Shown here: piece after piece, positions 10,833 to 21,659 of the stretch
How the letters are laid out: each line of letters opens with the position of its first letter
How positions within the stretch are numbered: position 1 is the stretch's first letter
Source: Loripinus fragilis
Lineage: Eukaryota > Mollusca > Bivalvia > Lucinida > Lucinidae
DNA length: 64,000 bases
NCBI GenBank assembly: GCA_964019695.1
Contig: OZ026530.1
Coordinates: 39,554,944-39,618,943 of the forward strand
Direction: 5' to 3'
Notes under the pieces: generated by a model
Told to the model about the DNA's origin: nothing
Seen by the model: only the letters and a program-made list of their open reading frames with translations
The model's database searches: none
Position numbers and translations under genes: made by a program

Positions 10833-11675
10833 TAGACCGACTATTCTGATCATTTCAGCAAATGTTTATATTAGAATGATTGCATTTGCTACTTGAGCAC
10901 GAGCTAATCAGTGAGCGATATATTCTCATGAGAGGTTGTCGAAGCAAATACAATGTAAATACCAAAATTTGCAAAGCCTTGTTAATGTTTAAAATCCTGT
11001 GAACAGCAGCATATCACTGGGGGTTGGATTGCCACCCAGCTCATAGAGATAAATAGCAATGTAGGCAATTCACAGCTTTTTTTACATGTCATGCACAAGA
11101 GTAGTGAAGTTTTGCTGGGCGGCAAGTATCTTGCATGACGTTATCTTTTACTGGTATTTCAATTATGTTTATTATTAGTTTTGATTGCATTTGATCAGAT
11201 CAAATTTTACAAGTGCAAGACTCTCTATTTGAGGTTATAATTCTATATAAAGTGCGCCAAAATGCTTTATTTTGCTGTAGTTATTCATAAGTAAGTATAT
11301 ACTGAGCCAAAATTTTAACAGATTACGTTTAGGGCCAAACTTTTATATGACCAATTGCTTAAGGGCGGTTTAAGTTGGATAAAAATTCTCAACTAATCTT
11401 GAGGAATCTTTATTGCACAGAGAATACATTGTCTGCAGCTTTAGCCTGATTGTTCAAAATCTCTTTTTGGGTCCCAGGATCTCATGAGTTGTCATAAAGT
11501 TAAACCTTCATCAACCTTCACTCCAACGTTAGGCAAATAAGATGAGAAATATTGCTCGAAAATTGTTTGTCTATTTCACAAAATTAAGGGTAGAGTTTCA
11601 GTTGATTGAGATATGGCCATTTATTGCCAGGATGTCCATACTACTCAATATAAAATCATTATTGCGTATTATTAC
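10833..11675. other. AT-rich intron, nothing recognised
   Basis: No exon, SINE head or inverted repeat recognised. The small frame at 11542-11796 overlaps the next hairpin arm and is not supported as a gene. Confidence 0.4.
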
Positions 11676-11679
11676 CAAA

Positions 11680-12228
11680 GAAAAGTGTGCTGAATTCAAA
11701 AATCAAACTCTTAAAAAAATCGGCTGGTACACAAAAGTGCTTTGCGCAACGGAATACCCCTGGGGTATGCAATATCTCAAAATAGCGCTAAAATAGGGGT
11801 ACCCTTGCAGGTTTATAATTTTAACCATGTAATATTAGTAGTTAAATGCAAATTTTGGCAGCAACCAACATGTTATGATCGATGTTCAATATAAAAAAAC
11901 AAGACATGCCAATAAAGCTTTCTAACACTAAAATATAGCAAATTATAAAGCCCACGAAAACTAATTTGCTATATTTTAGTGTTAGAAAGCTTTATTGGCA
12001 TGTCTTATTCTGTTTTATATTGAACATTGATTATTATATATTGTTTGCTGCCAAATTTGCATTTTACTACTGATATTTCATGGGTTAAAGTATAAACCTG
12101 CAAGGGTACTCCCATTTTAGCGCTATTTTGAGATATTGCATACCCCGGTGTATTCCGTTGCTCATAGCACTTTTGTGTACCAGCCGATTTTTTCAGAGTT
12201 TGATTTTTGAATTCAGCACACTTTTCTA
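11680..12228. repeat. Long inverted repeat, arms about 265 bp
   Basis: Left arm about 11680-11945 and right arm about 11962-12228 are near reverse complements around a 16-base spacer. Matched landmarks are AAAAGTGTGCTGAATTC, AATACCCCTGGGGTATGC against its counterpart, and GCTTTCTAACACTAAAATAT. The transcript would fold into a very long hairpin. The frame at 12005-12361 is a shadow. Confidence 0.85.
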
Positions 12229-12769
12229 CATAAGAGCACACCTTCAAACCTTTTGGCCTCGACCACTTGATTAAACCTTTAATGGGCTCTCTGACAATAT
12301 ATACGTAACAAATCCATATGCACCTGTACCAATTCGTTTGCGTCTGCGACAGGATCTGCAATTCTAGTCAAACACAATTTTATTGATTTTTACCGTATTT
12401 TTGAAATTAAGCATTGACTTTATATTTTATCAACAAATACTGATAATTTGATGTGTTTTGTGAGGTCGTACGTATTGGTGGTGAATAATTAAATTGGCAA
12501 AAAATTGTTGTCTGACACACCTTATGGGCTGATGGATGGACGAAGATAGGTGACAGACACCAGTCAATCACAAAAGCTCATATTAAGCGAATGACTCTGG
12601 TGATCAAATAAATACAGCTTAGAATGATTGATTGCTCATAGAAAATTAAACTGTCTGATACTAAAGCTTTGGTAAATTCCTGTATTCAGAACTCCATGGC
12701 TGACTGCAGGAAGTCAGTCTAAAAATAAAAAATAGGAAAAATCAACTATGGTTTGTATAAACACATCTA

Positions 12770-13320
12770 AAAGATAGAAATAATAAGTGAGTATGATCAG
12801 GAAATTCCACAATCACAAACTGCAGACAACCCTGTGGCACCGCGAGGAAGAGCCGCTCAACCATTACGAGACACCAGGAAGACAAATTAAGCAAAGCAAT
12901 CAGCTCTCTCTTCCCCATCAAGATGATTGCAATACTAGAATGGACAAAAAGTAACATACAACAATACATAGAACAATTACAGACTCCCACAATGGGAGTA
13001 ACAATAAACAAAAAGTCAACGACAACAGAACCACCGCCTTAGAACGGACAGCAGCATAAGCCACCGGGGGGCTTAAATGCATTTTACTGGTACCAAATCT
13101 TCGCCCTAGATTCTGCAGTTGTTGAAGTATAAGAAATGTTCAGCTCGCATGGAGGCCATCTAACTAATGCAATGTATCATCATGGAAAACACTCTAATCA
13201 AATTAACACTCCATGATGAAACAAAGAAAAGGGCTCATGACTCACAGATAGTCAGAGCTAAAGAAAACCTCAAGTTGAGCCACGGTGGGTCCAGCTACAG
13301 AAAAGCAAAGTTTTAAAGTT
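12770..13320 (-). mobile_element. LINE2 3' UTR
   Basis: Continuous with the RT-coding remnant at 13321-13722. In plus view the 3' end is AGTATGATCAGGAAATTCC. Internal landmarks are GAGACACCAGGAAGACAAAT and CCGGGGGGCTTAAATGC. Homologous fragments are at 27935-28185 (minus), and at 20885-21200 and 63318-63645 (plus). Confidence 0.75.
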
Positions 13321-13722
13321 TTACGTCAGAACCGTCATAGAGTCTGAGGCCTGACCCACCGTCGTGCAATTAAAGAGGAAACCATAGTTATAAACCGTGA
13401 TTGGGTTTAAAACTAGGCATGCAGACTGTTGCATGATATCCAAATTATATCCAACCCTTATATAACGTTTTACTATCTTTTTGAATTGATCACTAAAATT
13501 AGGTTTTCCAACAATTCGTTTGAATTTATAGACTAAATCACCATAAAATATAGGTTCTGATTAGCCTTGTTGCAGAAGAGTTTTTAACCCAATGTTGTAT
13601 TTAACAATTAACTCTGAGTGTCTGTAGTAGAATCTAGAAAATGCTTTTCGAATCTTATGATATCTATAACCTTGTTTTAATAATTTAGCAGTTAAAAATA
13701 AGTTTCTGTTGTTAGAAGATCA
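13321..13722 (-). pseudogene. LINE2 reverse-transcriptase C-terminal remnant
   Basis: Minus-strand reading gives AKLLKQGYRYHKIRKAFSRF, then YRHSELIVKYNIGLKTLLQQG, an in-frame TAA, SEP, FYGDLVYKFKRIVGK, and ends DSMTVLT with TAA at 13321. This pattern is the conserved region near the C terminus of many invertebrate LINE ORF2 proteins, after the RT catalytic core, which is absent here (5' truncation near 13725). One internal stop means it is dead. Family assignment rests on remembered pattern, not a search. Confidence 0.75.
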
Positions 13723-13796
13723 TAATCTGAAACCTAGGTACTTTTACACGTTATATGTAAAATATTTGGAAACATCAATGCAAATGCATAACTCAC

Positions 13797-13910
13797 AGCA
13801 ATATTCATCTGAGCCATCAGTACAATCTATTTTAAAATTACAGTGGTATACTTCCGGTATGCATTGGCCACTATCACATCTGAAGTAGTCAGGGTGACAT
13901 GTATTGTTAT
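13797..13910 (-). CDS. LDLa domain exon E10
   Basis: A 114-nt phase 1-1 exon, acceptor CAG (CTTTCAG) at 13911-13913 and donor GTGAGT at 13791-13796. It encodes [20 protein letters not shown] and [15 protein letters not shown]. The last interval is one residue shorter than usual. Asn replaces the Asp right after C4, a usual calcium ligand. The N-terminal half resembles E11-E14, so it belongs to the young 3' group. A LINE2 tail ends about 70 bp beyond the donor. The junction with E11 (T|AT) gives Tyr. Confidence 0.92.
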
Positions 13911-13979
13911 CTGAAAGTAGAAAACAAGAAAAATGTCAAATCACACCATACGTGGGTCAGATTGTATTTTATAACATTC

Positions 13980-16240
13980 ACTGTGATTCCATTAACAATC
14001 TTATTTACTCTGACATTATTATGGTTATGTTATATTGATGATGAATAAGGACATGGCCAAAAAACTGTCTGTAGTAAAAGTACTGTCAAATAAATATCTC
14101 TATGTCTATGTAATGATCCTTTCAAACCATTTTGACAACTCCTCAGAAATGTGCCTGGCTGGTGTTTTTTTATATTTTACTATACTTTTGAAATAAAATA
14201 CACTGAAGAAAACTTATGAACGATCACTTTACATGTTTCATGCAGCTAAGAAAGTAAATACCTGTCATACAAAATTTCAAATCTATAAATGAACAAAGGA
14301 TTTACCAAGACTCTACAAGTATTCCACAGAATTATTACCCATTTACGCGTTTGATTGTTTAAAGAAGTTACTGACTGCCATGATTTTAGGTGAATTTGAA
14401 TCAAAAGTTTTGACACAATGCGGTTGGTCATTGCTTTTCAGTAATAACATGATCGGCGCTGTCAGCAGCTCAATCTAGGTAATTCAGCTTTAAGCATGCA
14501 CTTTAGGGACAAACTTTGTACTGCTTTGTACTATCTGCTGTATGGCAATGAAGTTATCAACGATTATTCAATTTTACTAGAGCTACTTTTCTTCTTTAGA
14601 GAAGTAAAAAAAAGTCTTTGAAAAATGCCGTCAAATTAATTGTTGAAATTTCACAATGAAAGGGGAAGTGTGGAATTGACGTGAAACATTTACCACCGCA
14701 GAATACACTGATAGATTTTTATTGGATTTTGTCAACCATGTTCAGATAGAATAAAACTCATAAAACGATTTTAATGTGTGCTACTAACGATTTTCAGAAA
14801 TCTCCAAAAATACATTTTTTCCACTTTTTTAAAGATGAATAAAAATCTATCTATATCAAATTTCAAATGGTTTGTGCCATTTAAGTCACATGGACCAGCT
14901 CGTAAATACCTGCACTTTAATTTGAAAAAAAATTAACCCCAAAATATTTTTTCCCTGAAAAACGTTGAATTTTACATTTTTGAATCCCAAAAGTGTAAAA
15001 TGAATGAAAGCTATCCCAAAAACACTTCTAAAATCTGGTCCATTAAATGCTTATGATTAGGTTAAAATTCAGTCAGTTTTATTAGTGCCTTAGTCAGGAA
15101 AAGGTGTATATGTTATTTTCTAGTAAAGAATGGGAAGGTATTTCTTTTTTTTTGTTTTAGATCAACAGTAAGAAGGTTGAAGTTTCCTAGTTACAACTGG
15201 GTAAAATTTCATATTAACTTGGGTACACTTACCTGACCAACAAGGTGCCATAGACAAACAAATACCTAGTTGATTAAATGTTTCAAAAGTATTTCAGAGA
15301 TACGATAGACTATAACAGAATAAAGAACACGTCCTGCCAGATATGTGGGTAGGATGTTAAAATCTGGACCTGTCAGAAATTAATGGAATCAAATGTATCT
15401 TGATGATGGTTACAACAAATGGTTTCAAATTGTGCTTTAGATGTTAGGTGATGGGCACAAGGGAAAATTATGTCAACCATGTGGGCAAAATTGATACCCA
15501 AAAATTATAGTATGTGCTCATACACAGAAATGAGATAGGCCAGTTGAAGCAAAACAAAAGCTCTACTTATTAAATAGATCTTATCATATGACAACATGTT
15601 TCAGCCCATTTGAAGCAAGACATATCAATACAACCAACCACTCAACAGATTGAGGCACTTCCACCAAAGAGGGCAATGATTATTAGAAGCATCTCAAATG
15701 CATACACAGAATGGTTATACTGCAGAGTTAAGAGGTCTACCACTGTTGTCGTCGTACTGACCCAATGGGATTATAGGCGTAAAGTAGACAATGCTACCAT
15801 GTAAACATGAACAGAAGTGCACTTTGGTTGCTGAGCTCAAGCATCTATCAAAGAATATAGTTGGCCATAGAAACTGCGTATTAGGAGATAAAACTGCACA
15901 TCGTATTGATGCTAAATAGTGTGAAAAATAACTTATTACTATTGCGGGAACCATCACCGCTTATTGCAGTAGATTCCTTCAAACTTTGTGCAATTTGAGT
16001 TAACTCAGTCATAAACTCAAATTGTAATTTAACTATGTAGTTGCCGATATGATAATAACGTTTGAGTGTAAATTTGGATTTCTTACAATCTTTACATTAG
16101 TTTTACTTTGGAACACTTTGTTTATACTACAGAGAAACAATTCGTGGCTTAAAAAGCTTTCATAATTTACTTGGAATAATTTGAATTACTTGCAATTTAT
16201 CAGTCACCCCTAATATAAACTGAATTGTTTAAACAAAACC
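13980..16240. other. Intron without recognised gene
   Basis: The first 200 bp carry the exon-associated intron block (GTGATTCCATTAACAATC near 13984). The rest is AT-rich. A 64-codon frame at 15610-15804 and an overlapping minus frame have no recognisable features and no splice-consistent support. Confidence 0.4.
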
Positions 16241-16406
16241 TAATAAACGTTTCCTATCTCACGGCATGTTAGCTTTATCAGGTCAATATGACGTTGCACT
16301 TTTTAAATGACGTCGCTAATGACGCTTAATCAACACAAAAATAAAAAAAATACGTCATAATCGCGAGTTTGAAGAGTGTCCAACAATGGGTAAACTGATA
16401 AATAGA

Positions 16407-16551
16407 ATACCAGGTTCGCTCTTTTGATATCAAGTTTACCAGGCTCGGCTTTGAGAACGCATGTTGAATCGCTCGGCAAGCCTCGCGATGTCAACAAGCG
16501 TTCTCAAAGCCTTGCCTGGTAAGCTTGATATCAAAAGACACTCACCTAGTA
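16407..16551. repeat. Foldback hairpin, stem class 2, loop TCGGCAAGCCTC
   Basis: Arms 16407-16472 and 16485-16551. The stem includes TTTTGATATCAAG, CCAGGC and GCTTTGAGAACGC, unrelated to the 4.1-kb stem, but the 12-base loop at 16473-16484 is identical. The outer edge reads CTGATAAATAGAATACC (16398-16411). Confidence 0.85.
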
Positions 16552-16559
16552 TTTGCAAT

Positions 16560-17440
16560 GTATTTGCACAATGCTCAATAATGTCATAGTAATAAGAGTC
16601 GTGGCAATGCTAAGCATTGAATGTGTTAACTATGATTAAAAATATTTTTGATTCAAGCAAATATTGTAAAGCTTTGTCATAATATACATTTTGAGGAGGG
16701 GGTTTTGTCTTTGTTGATAACAGTGTCGAATTCGGGTGTAACGCCTATGACATAACGATGTTACAGCTTATTAATGCAATATCATTTACAAAGTAGTTAT
16801 AGAAGTGACACGTGTCAGTATCAGCAACTATGGCTAATATTATGTTTCAAATTACAATAAAATGAGTTTTTGAATTCAAAATCGAAGTTCATTGCTTTTG
16901 GTGTTAATCAATATTTAGGAACAACTGTCGCACTAATGTTTATTGGTTTGTGCTCTGTTCCTAGTATGTCCCTAGTCGTGTCTTAAAGGTCTTACTATGT
17001 CTGTTCAATTGTAAGGATGAAGCAAGGATATACTGTGAATTTTGTCTAGTGTGATTAAGGTTTAGTGCAAAACAAAGAACAAAGTAAAACATAGACGTAC
17101 AATGTTGAATTACTGGCATTAGTTAAAACTTCAGCTATACTTACTTACTTATACTTACCTTGTTACTCCTAGTGCGTAAGGTGGCACCTGACTGATAGAT
17201 AACCTTGTTTTTTTTTTATAAAATAAAGTGTTATTTTATTTTTTTGTCCAAGCATTGGCGTTCACAAAAGCATTCTCATCGTTTATCAACTAATCTCTAT
17301 AACCAGGTTTATTTTGAACGTGGGGACCAGTTGAACCCGCCAATGGGTTTGTGTGATACCTGGTCAGTTAAGTCTGGTAAAACAAGGTAGTATTCATGTG
17401 TACCCCATTGATGTTAGATATATGTCACTCTTGTCTATAG
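16560..17440. other. AT-rich intron, nothing recognised
   Basis: No exon-like cysteine pattern or element edge recognised. A short poly-T/A patch lies at about 17208-17235. Confidence 0.4.
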
Positions 17441-17449
17441 TTAACCCTT

Positions 17450-17700
17450 TGCATGTGTGAGTTTCCAAGGCGGCACTTCTTTTACCGCTACTTTTCGTTA
17501 TTTATGTTTCATGTTAGTCTTTCTAATGCCGTCTTATCACTCTCTTGTAGCCTTGTGGTTGCCTGCTGGGGGTGCTGGCCTCTTGTTTTTCCTGTTTTTT
17601 TTGTTTGTTTTTTTGCTTTTCCATGTGGTGTCCCGGTTGGATGTGGTGCTTGGTTGTAACAATTCTTGATCTTTGCCATCTTCTTAACTTTGAATAATAA
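17450..17700 (+). mobile_element. LINE1 3' end, plus orientation
   Basis: Contains CCAAGGCGGCACTTCTTTTA, GCCTTGTGGTTGCCTGCTGG and GTGCTTGGTTGTAACAATTC, the reverse complement of blocks in the minus-strand copies. Overlapping open frames at 17453-17669 are shadows of this 3' UTR. Confidence 0.7.
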
Positions 17701-17972
17701 GCTTTTTGTTTTACTGTATCTGTCTATATTTTCTGGTTTTAAACCAAACCAATATGTAGGAAATAAAAGAAGATTTTTTTTATTTAATTGTCTTAATAAA
17801 GCTTTTAATAATAAATATGTATGAATAAATGAAAAAAGTCAATAAGCAATGCTTATTAGATACCCCCCGCACAGTAAGAGTCAGTGAAAAAACTTGGCAA
17901 GTTATAGTTCGAACAAGAAGACCTTAGTTTTGATAAGAAGATTTCAGTAGAATCTGTGCAAACAAAAATTAT

Positions 17973-18440
17973 AAACTCCTTCATGCATATGTTCAATGTG
18001 TCTACATTGTATCCGCAAAGTATCAAATTGCTCCATCTAAAGCTGTAGTAGGAGTTGATCGGCCCATAAAGGCACTATCCATGCATATACAAAAGCCATA
18101 TAAGGGAATAATTGTCTAAGTTCTCACAGTTGTCATTTTGTCAAAATTATTTTTTGTGAACCAAACTCCTTCATGCATATGTTCAATGTGTCTGCATTGT
18201 ATCGGCAAAGTATCAAATTGCTCCATAAAAAGCTGTGGTAGGAGTTGATCAGCCCATAAGGGCACTGTCTATGCATATACAAACACCTTATTAGGGAAAA
18301 ATTGTCTAAGTTCTCACAGCTGTCATTTTGTCAAAAATTATCTTTTCTGGACTAAACTCCTTTATGCTTATGTTCAATGTGTCTACATTGTATAGGAAAA
18401 GTATCAAATTGTTCCATCGAAAGCTGTGGTAGGAGTTGAT
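17973..18440. repeat. Tandem repeat, unit about 190 bp, 2.4 copies
   Basis: AAACTCCTTCATGCATATG starts at 17973 and 18163; a variant starts at 18354. Each unit contains GTATCAAATTG and AGGAGTTGATCGGCCC-like blocks. Confidence 0.85.
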
Positions 18441-18476
18441 TGGCCCGTATATGGCCTATAATAGCATAAGCACAAA

Positions 18477-18802
18477 GCACTATATTAAAAGCCATTTAGA
18501 ACTACAAAGGGAAATAACTCTAATAGAATTGGCCCCTAGCCCTTACTTTTTTGTCTCAAGTATTTGTCTTGCATATATGAACATGTTTGCAAGGTTTGAT
18601 GAAAATCCAGCAATGACTCTTCGAGTTATTAAGGAAAAAGCACTATATTAAAAGCCATTTAGAACTACAAAGGGAAATAACTCTAATAGATTTGGCCCCT
18701 AGCCCTTACTTTTTTGTCTAAAGTATTTGTCTTGCATATATGAACATGTTTGCAAGGTTTGATGAAAATCCAGCAATGACTCTTCGAGTTATTAAGGAAA
18801 CA
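18477..18802. repeat. 163-bp direct tandem duplication
   Basis: TATATTAAAAGCCATTTAGA occurs at 18481 and again at 18644, and identity continues through CCAGCAATGACTCTTCGAG. The near-identical copies suggest a recent event. Confidence 0.9.
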
Positions 18803-18805
18803 AAG

Positions 18806-18905
18806 CGTTACGGACGGACGGACGCACGGACACACGGACGCACGGACGGACGGACAACGTGAAAACAGTATACCCCCTACAAACAAAGTTTGGGGGGGGT
18901 ATAAA
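18806..18905. repeat. (CGGA)n repeat with GGGGGTATA palindromic end
   Basis: Imperfect CGGA/CGCA/CACA tetramers at 18810-18857, then AGTATACCCCCTACAAAC and its partner GGGGGGGGTATA at about 18893-18902. The same CCCCC/GGGGG TATA end follows a repeat at 46966-47000. Confidence 0.75.
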
Positions 18906-19269
18906 AAGAAAGATCCAAGCAAACATAGTCATAGGACAAACTCCCCAGAATACGCCTCAACAGACATGCAGGATCGCAACAGTCTTTGGTCAATATTGCT
19001 GTGGCGCCAATACTGATAAAATCTGCATTGAAACAGAGAGGTTTCAATCAGTGAGATTTATTGTCTTTATTTCATGTCTCAATTTCTCAAGATAAGAAGC
19101 CACCATTTTAAATGAGTCAGCGGATACAGTTGTAGTGATGGGTGTTTATAGCCAAGCAAAGAAAATTAAGTTCTTTTCTGTCTGTATTATCACCTTGTGA
19201 GCAACTATATAGCCTGTTATGCCTCCCAGTAATTGTGACGTCTGATCAGCGGATGTTTTGCTTGCTTTT

Positions 19270-19475
19270 GTTAATGATTTACGTCCCAATAAACAATTTA
19301 GCCATGTTTTGACGATTTTCTGTCTACTTGTGTTAAACCATTACTAAGCAGTAGATAAAGTGTCATGCCCAAGGACACAACACTGTGAATCTGGTGAGAG
19401 TCTTTAAAAATCATCCCTTCGAACCCCAGTCTAACGCTCTGCAAACTTAGCCACTGCGTTCCTTACGCCCATTTG
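19270..19475 (-). mobile_element. SINE family B, degraded, antisense
   Basis: GATTTACGTCCCAATAAACA, then GTTAAACCATTACTAAGC, AAGGACACAACACTGTGA and a decayed head near CTTCGAACCCC. Confidence 0.65.
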
Positions 19476-19586
19476 TTAATATGTCGTCGTGCGTGTAAGG
19501 GCTTCATTTAGTAGCTTGGATGAAGCCCAAAAGCCAGCTAATGGGTACCATGTAAATACTGGCTGAATACTTGGATGCGCCTTTGC

Positions 19587-20354
19587 TTAAAGGGGACAGC
19601 AACCCTAATGATAAATATGGTTTATCAGAAAAGTTCTATGAACCATGAATTGTGATACAAGCATCATCATAAAAATGGGGAAGTTATGGGCATTTAAAGA
19701 GTTCAATATGGCCAAAATTTAGCGGCCATTTCAAATATTTGATTAGTTTCAGAATATTTTCAACTATTTTTAGTTATTAATACTATTACAGCATCTCTTT
19801 TACAGCAGATATGCAGCTTTATGCATAAGGAATAACTTTATTAAAGATAATTAAAAGTAATCCAATGGTTTGTTTTTTATTTTGATTATGCATATCTATA
19901 CTGAACCACACTTCTAACGCAAAACCAAAGAGAACCTTTAATATAACATACACTGTTTCATCCATTGTAAAGCAATTTTATCAAAAATTAAAACTTATTT
20001 ATGAAAATGAAAGTAGAACTTCATAGGTCAATTATTCCATTTCAATCATAACCTGATTGGGTGAATGTCTGCCATAACCAGTGAACGGTACAATAATTTC
20101 GGCAAGACCTCGTGTATTAATCAAAGTTACATTTCTGAAATATTTTGCGATGGAAGTGTGGGTCAGTATATTTAGGCTATGTGACATCACTAAGCCTATA
20201 ATATGGCCGCTTCCATTAAAGTCCGTTTGCAAATATTCAAACGCACACATCTACGTTTTTCAACCGATTGAGATTAAACTGGTATCAAAATCCATGGTTT
20301 ATCAAGAATTTTCATATAAAACATAGTAATTATCAGGGTTGCCATCCCCTTTAA
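19587..20354. mobile_element. 760-bp MITE flanked by TTAA
   Basis: Element 19591-20350. The left end AGGGGACAGCAACCCTAAT and the right end (reverse complement) AGGGGATGGCAACCCTGAT are followed by about 55 bp of weaker symmetry. TTAA sits on both sides (19587-19590, 20351-20354). TTAA targeting is typical of piggyBac-type transposases, though the tip sequence alone does not prove it. No transposase seen. Confidence 0.85.
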
Positions 20355-20514
20355 AGTTTAGTAAGTAGGATTTTATATTTATTAGTTTCTAAACCTTTAG
20401 CCACGCACCTAATTTACATATGCGAGCTGTGGATGCGCTAGCCTGACTGTACATATGTGCATGCTAAATAATAGCCTTTATGATAAGGACAAATCCCGCT
20501 TACCATACCTGTTT

Positions 20515-20705
20515 TACCAATTGTCTCAGTGGTAGAGAGCTCAACTTGTGATCAGGAAATCTCTGACTTGAGCCCTATGTAGTTATTGTTTTGTGTTCCT
20601 AAGCAAGACCTTAAACCTTACTGCTCAGTATTGTCTAGAGCTTAAGTAAGCATCACCACATTACTTATATTTTATTTTCTAGGACGTAAAATAAATCTTT
20701 TAGCT
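20515..20705 (+). mobile_element. SINE family B, degraded
   Basis: The head CTCAGTGGTAGAGAGCTCAA, the middle TTCCTAAGCAAGACCTTAAA and the end CTAGGACGTAAAATAAATC follow the family order. Confidence 0.6.
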
Positions 20706-20884
20706 GAAATAATCTAGTTTTGAACAAACTCTTTTTTTTGATTGTCTGCGCACATTCATTTACAAAATCAGTAAAACAGGTATGCTATTTAAACATTACA
20801 TTGCAATAGTTAAAAAGAATCTATGTGAGCTAAACAGTTTTGTATTTTAACAGCAACAGTATCTAGGGCTAAGATTTGGCACCA

Positions 20885-21205
20885 GTAAAATGCATTTAAG
20901 CCCCCAGTAGCATAGGCTGCTCTCAGATCTAATGTGCTGGTTCTTTTGTTGTTGATCTATTGTTTAATGTACTACCCGTTGTCTGTGGGGTTCTGTGTTT
21001 GTCTTTGTATTGTCATGCACTACTTTGTGTCTATTCTAGTTTTGAGATCATATTGAAGAAGAAGAGATAACTGGTTGCTTTCCTTTTAATGTTTCACTGT
21101 TACTGTAAATGTTCTGTGTCCTTTCCTCACAGTGCCGTTGGTTGGTCTGCAGTGTCTGCAGTGTTTGATTGTGGTATTTCCTGATCATACTCACTAACTT
21201 TATGA
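20885..21205 (+). mobile_element. LINE2 3' UTR, plus orientation
   Basis: From ATGCATTTAAGCCCCC through GTTTGATTGTGGTATTTCCT to GATCATACTCACTAAC. Also has a GTCTGCAGT direct repeat near 21148. Confidence 0.7.
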
Positions 21206-21659
21206 TAGGTCATACATGTTATATTTAAGAGGTATAAGAAAGAAAATAACTTAAAGCTAGAAAACGTGCATGATGACACACATGTATGTTATTTAAATGA
21301 TTAAAAGTTTCTTTAAAATACTCTCTTTAAAATAATACATTTTGTATTTGTGGTTGCATTATGTGACATATTTATTTAAGATATAAACGATTTTTAGCCT
21401 TAATATTTTTTCTGAAAAATAGGTTTAAGCTTAATAGGAAAGATACAGCCAAGCCTGAGAAACACTTGAAATAAAGTGCAACCCGTGTGCACTATGCCAG
21501 AGAGAGGTGTGCACATGACTTTGAACTTCATCTGCGACCCATGTGCGCTAGACTTTGAGACCCAAGTGCACTAGACATTCTGGCAAAGAGGTAAATAAGA
21601 ACTCCTTGTGCACAATGAAGTTCAATACCTGTATAGCAGATAACACGAGTTACATGTAC

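Noticed and set aside
17973..18802. CRISPR-like direct repeats
   Set aside because: Units of 160-190 bp with no short repeat and unique spacers; ordinary eukaryotic tandem duplications.
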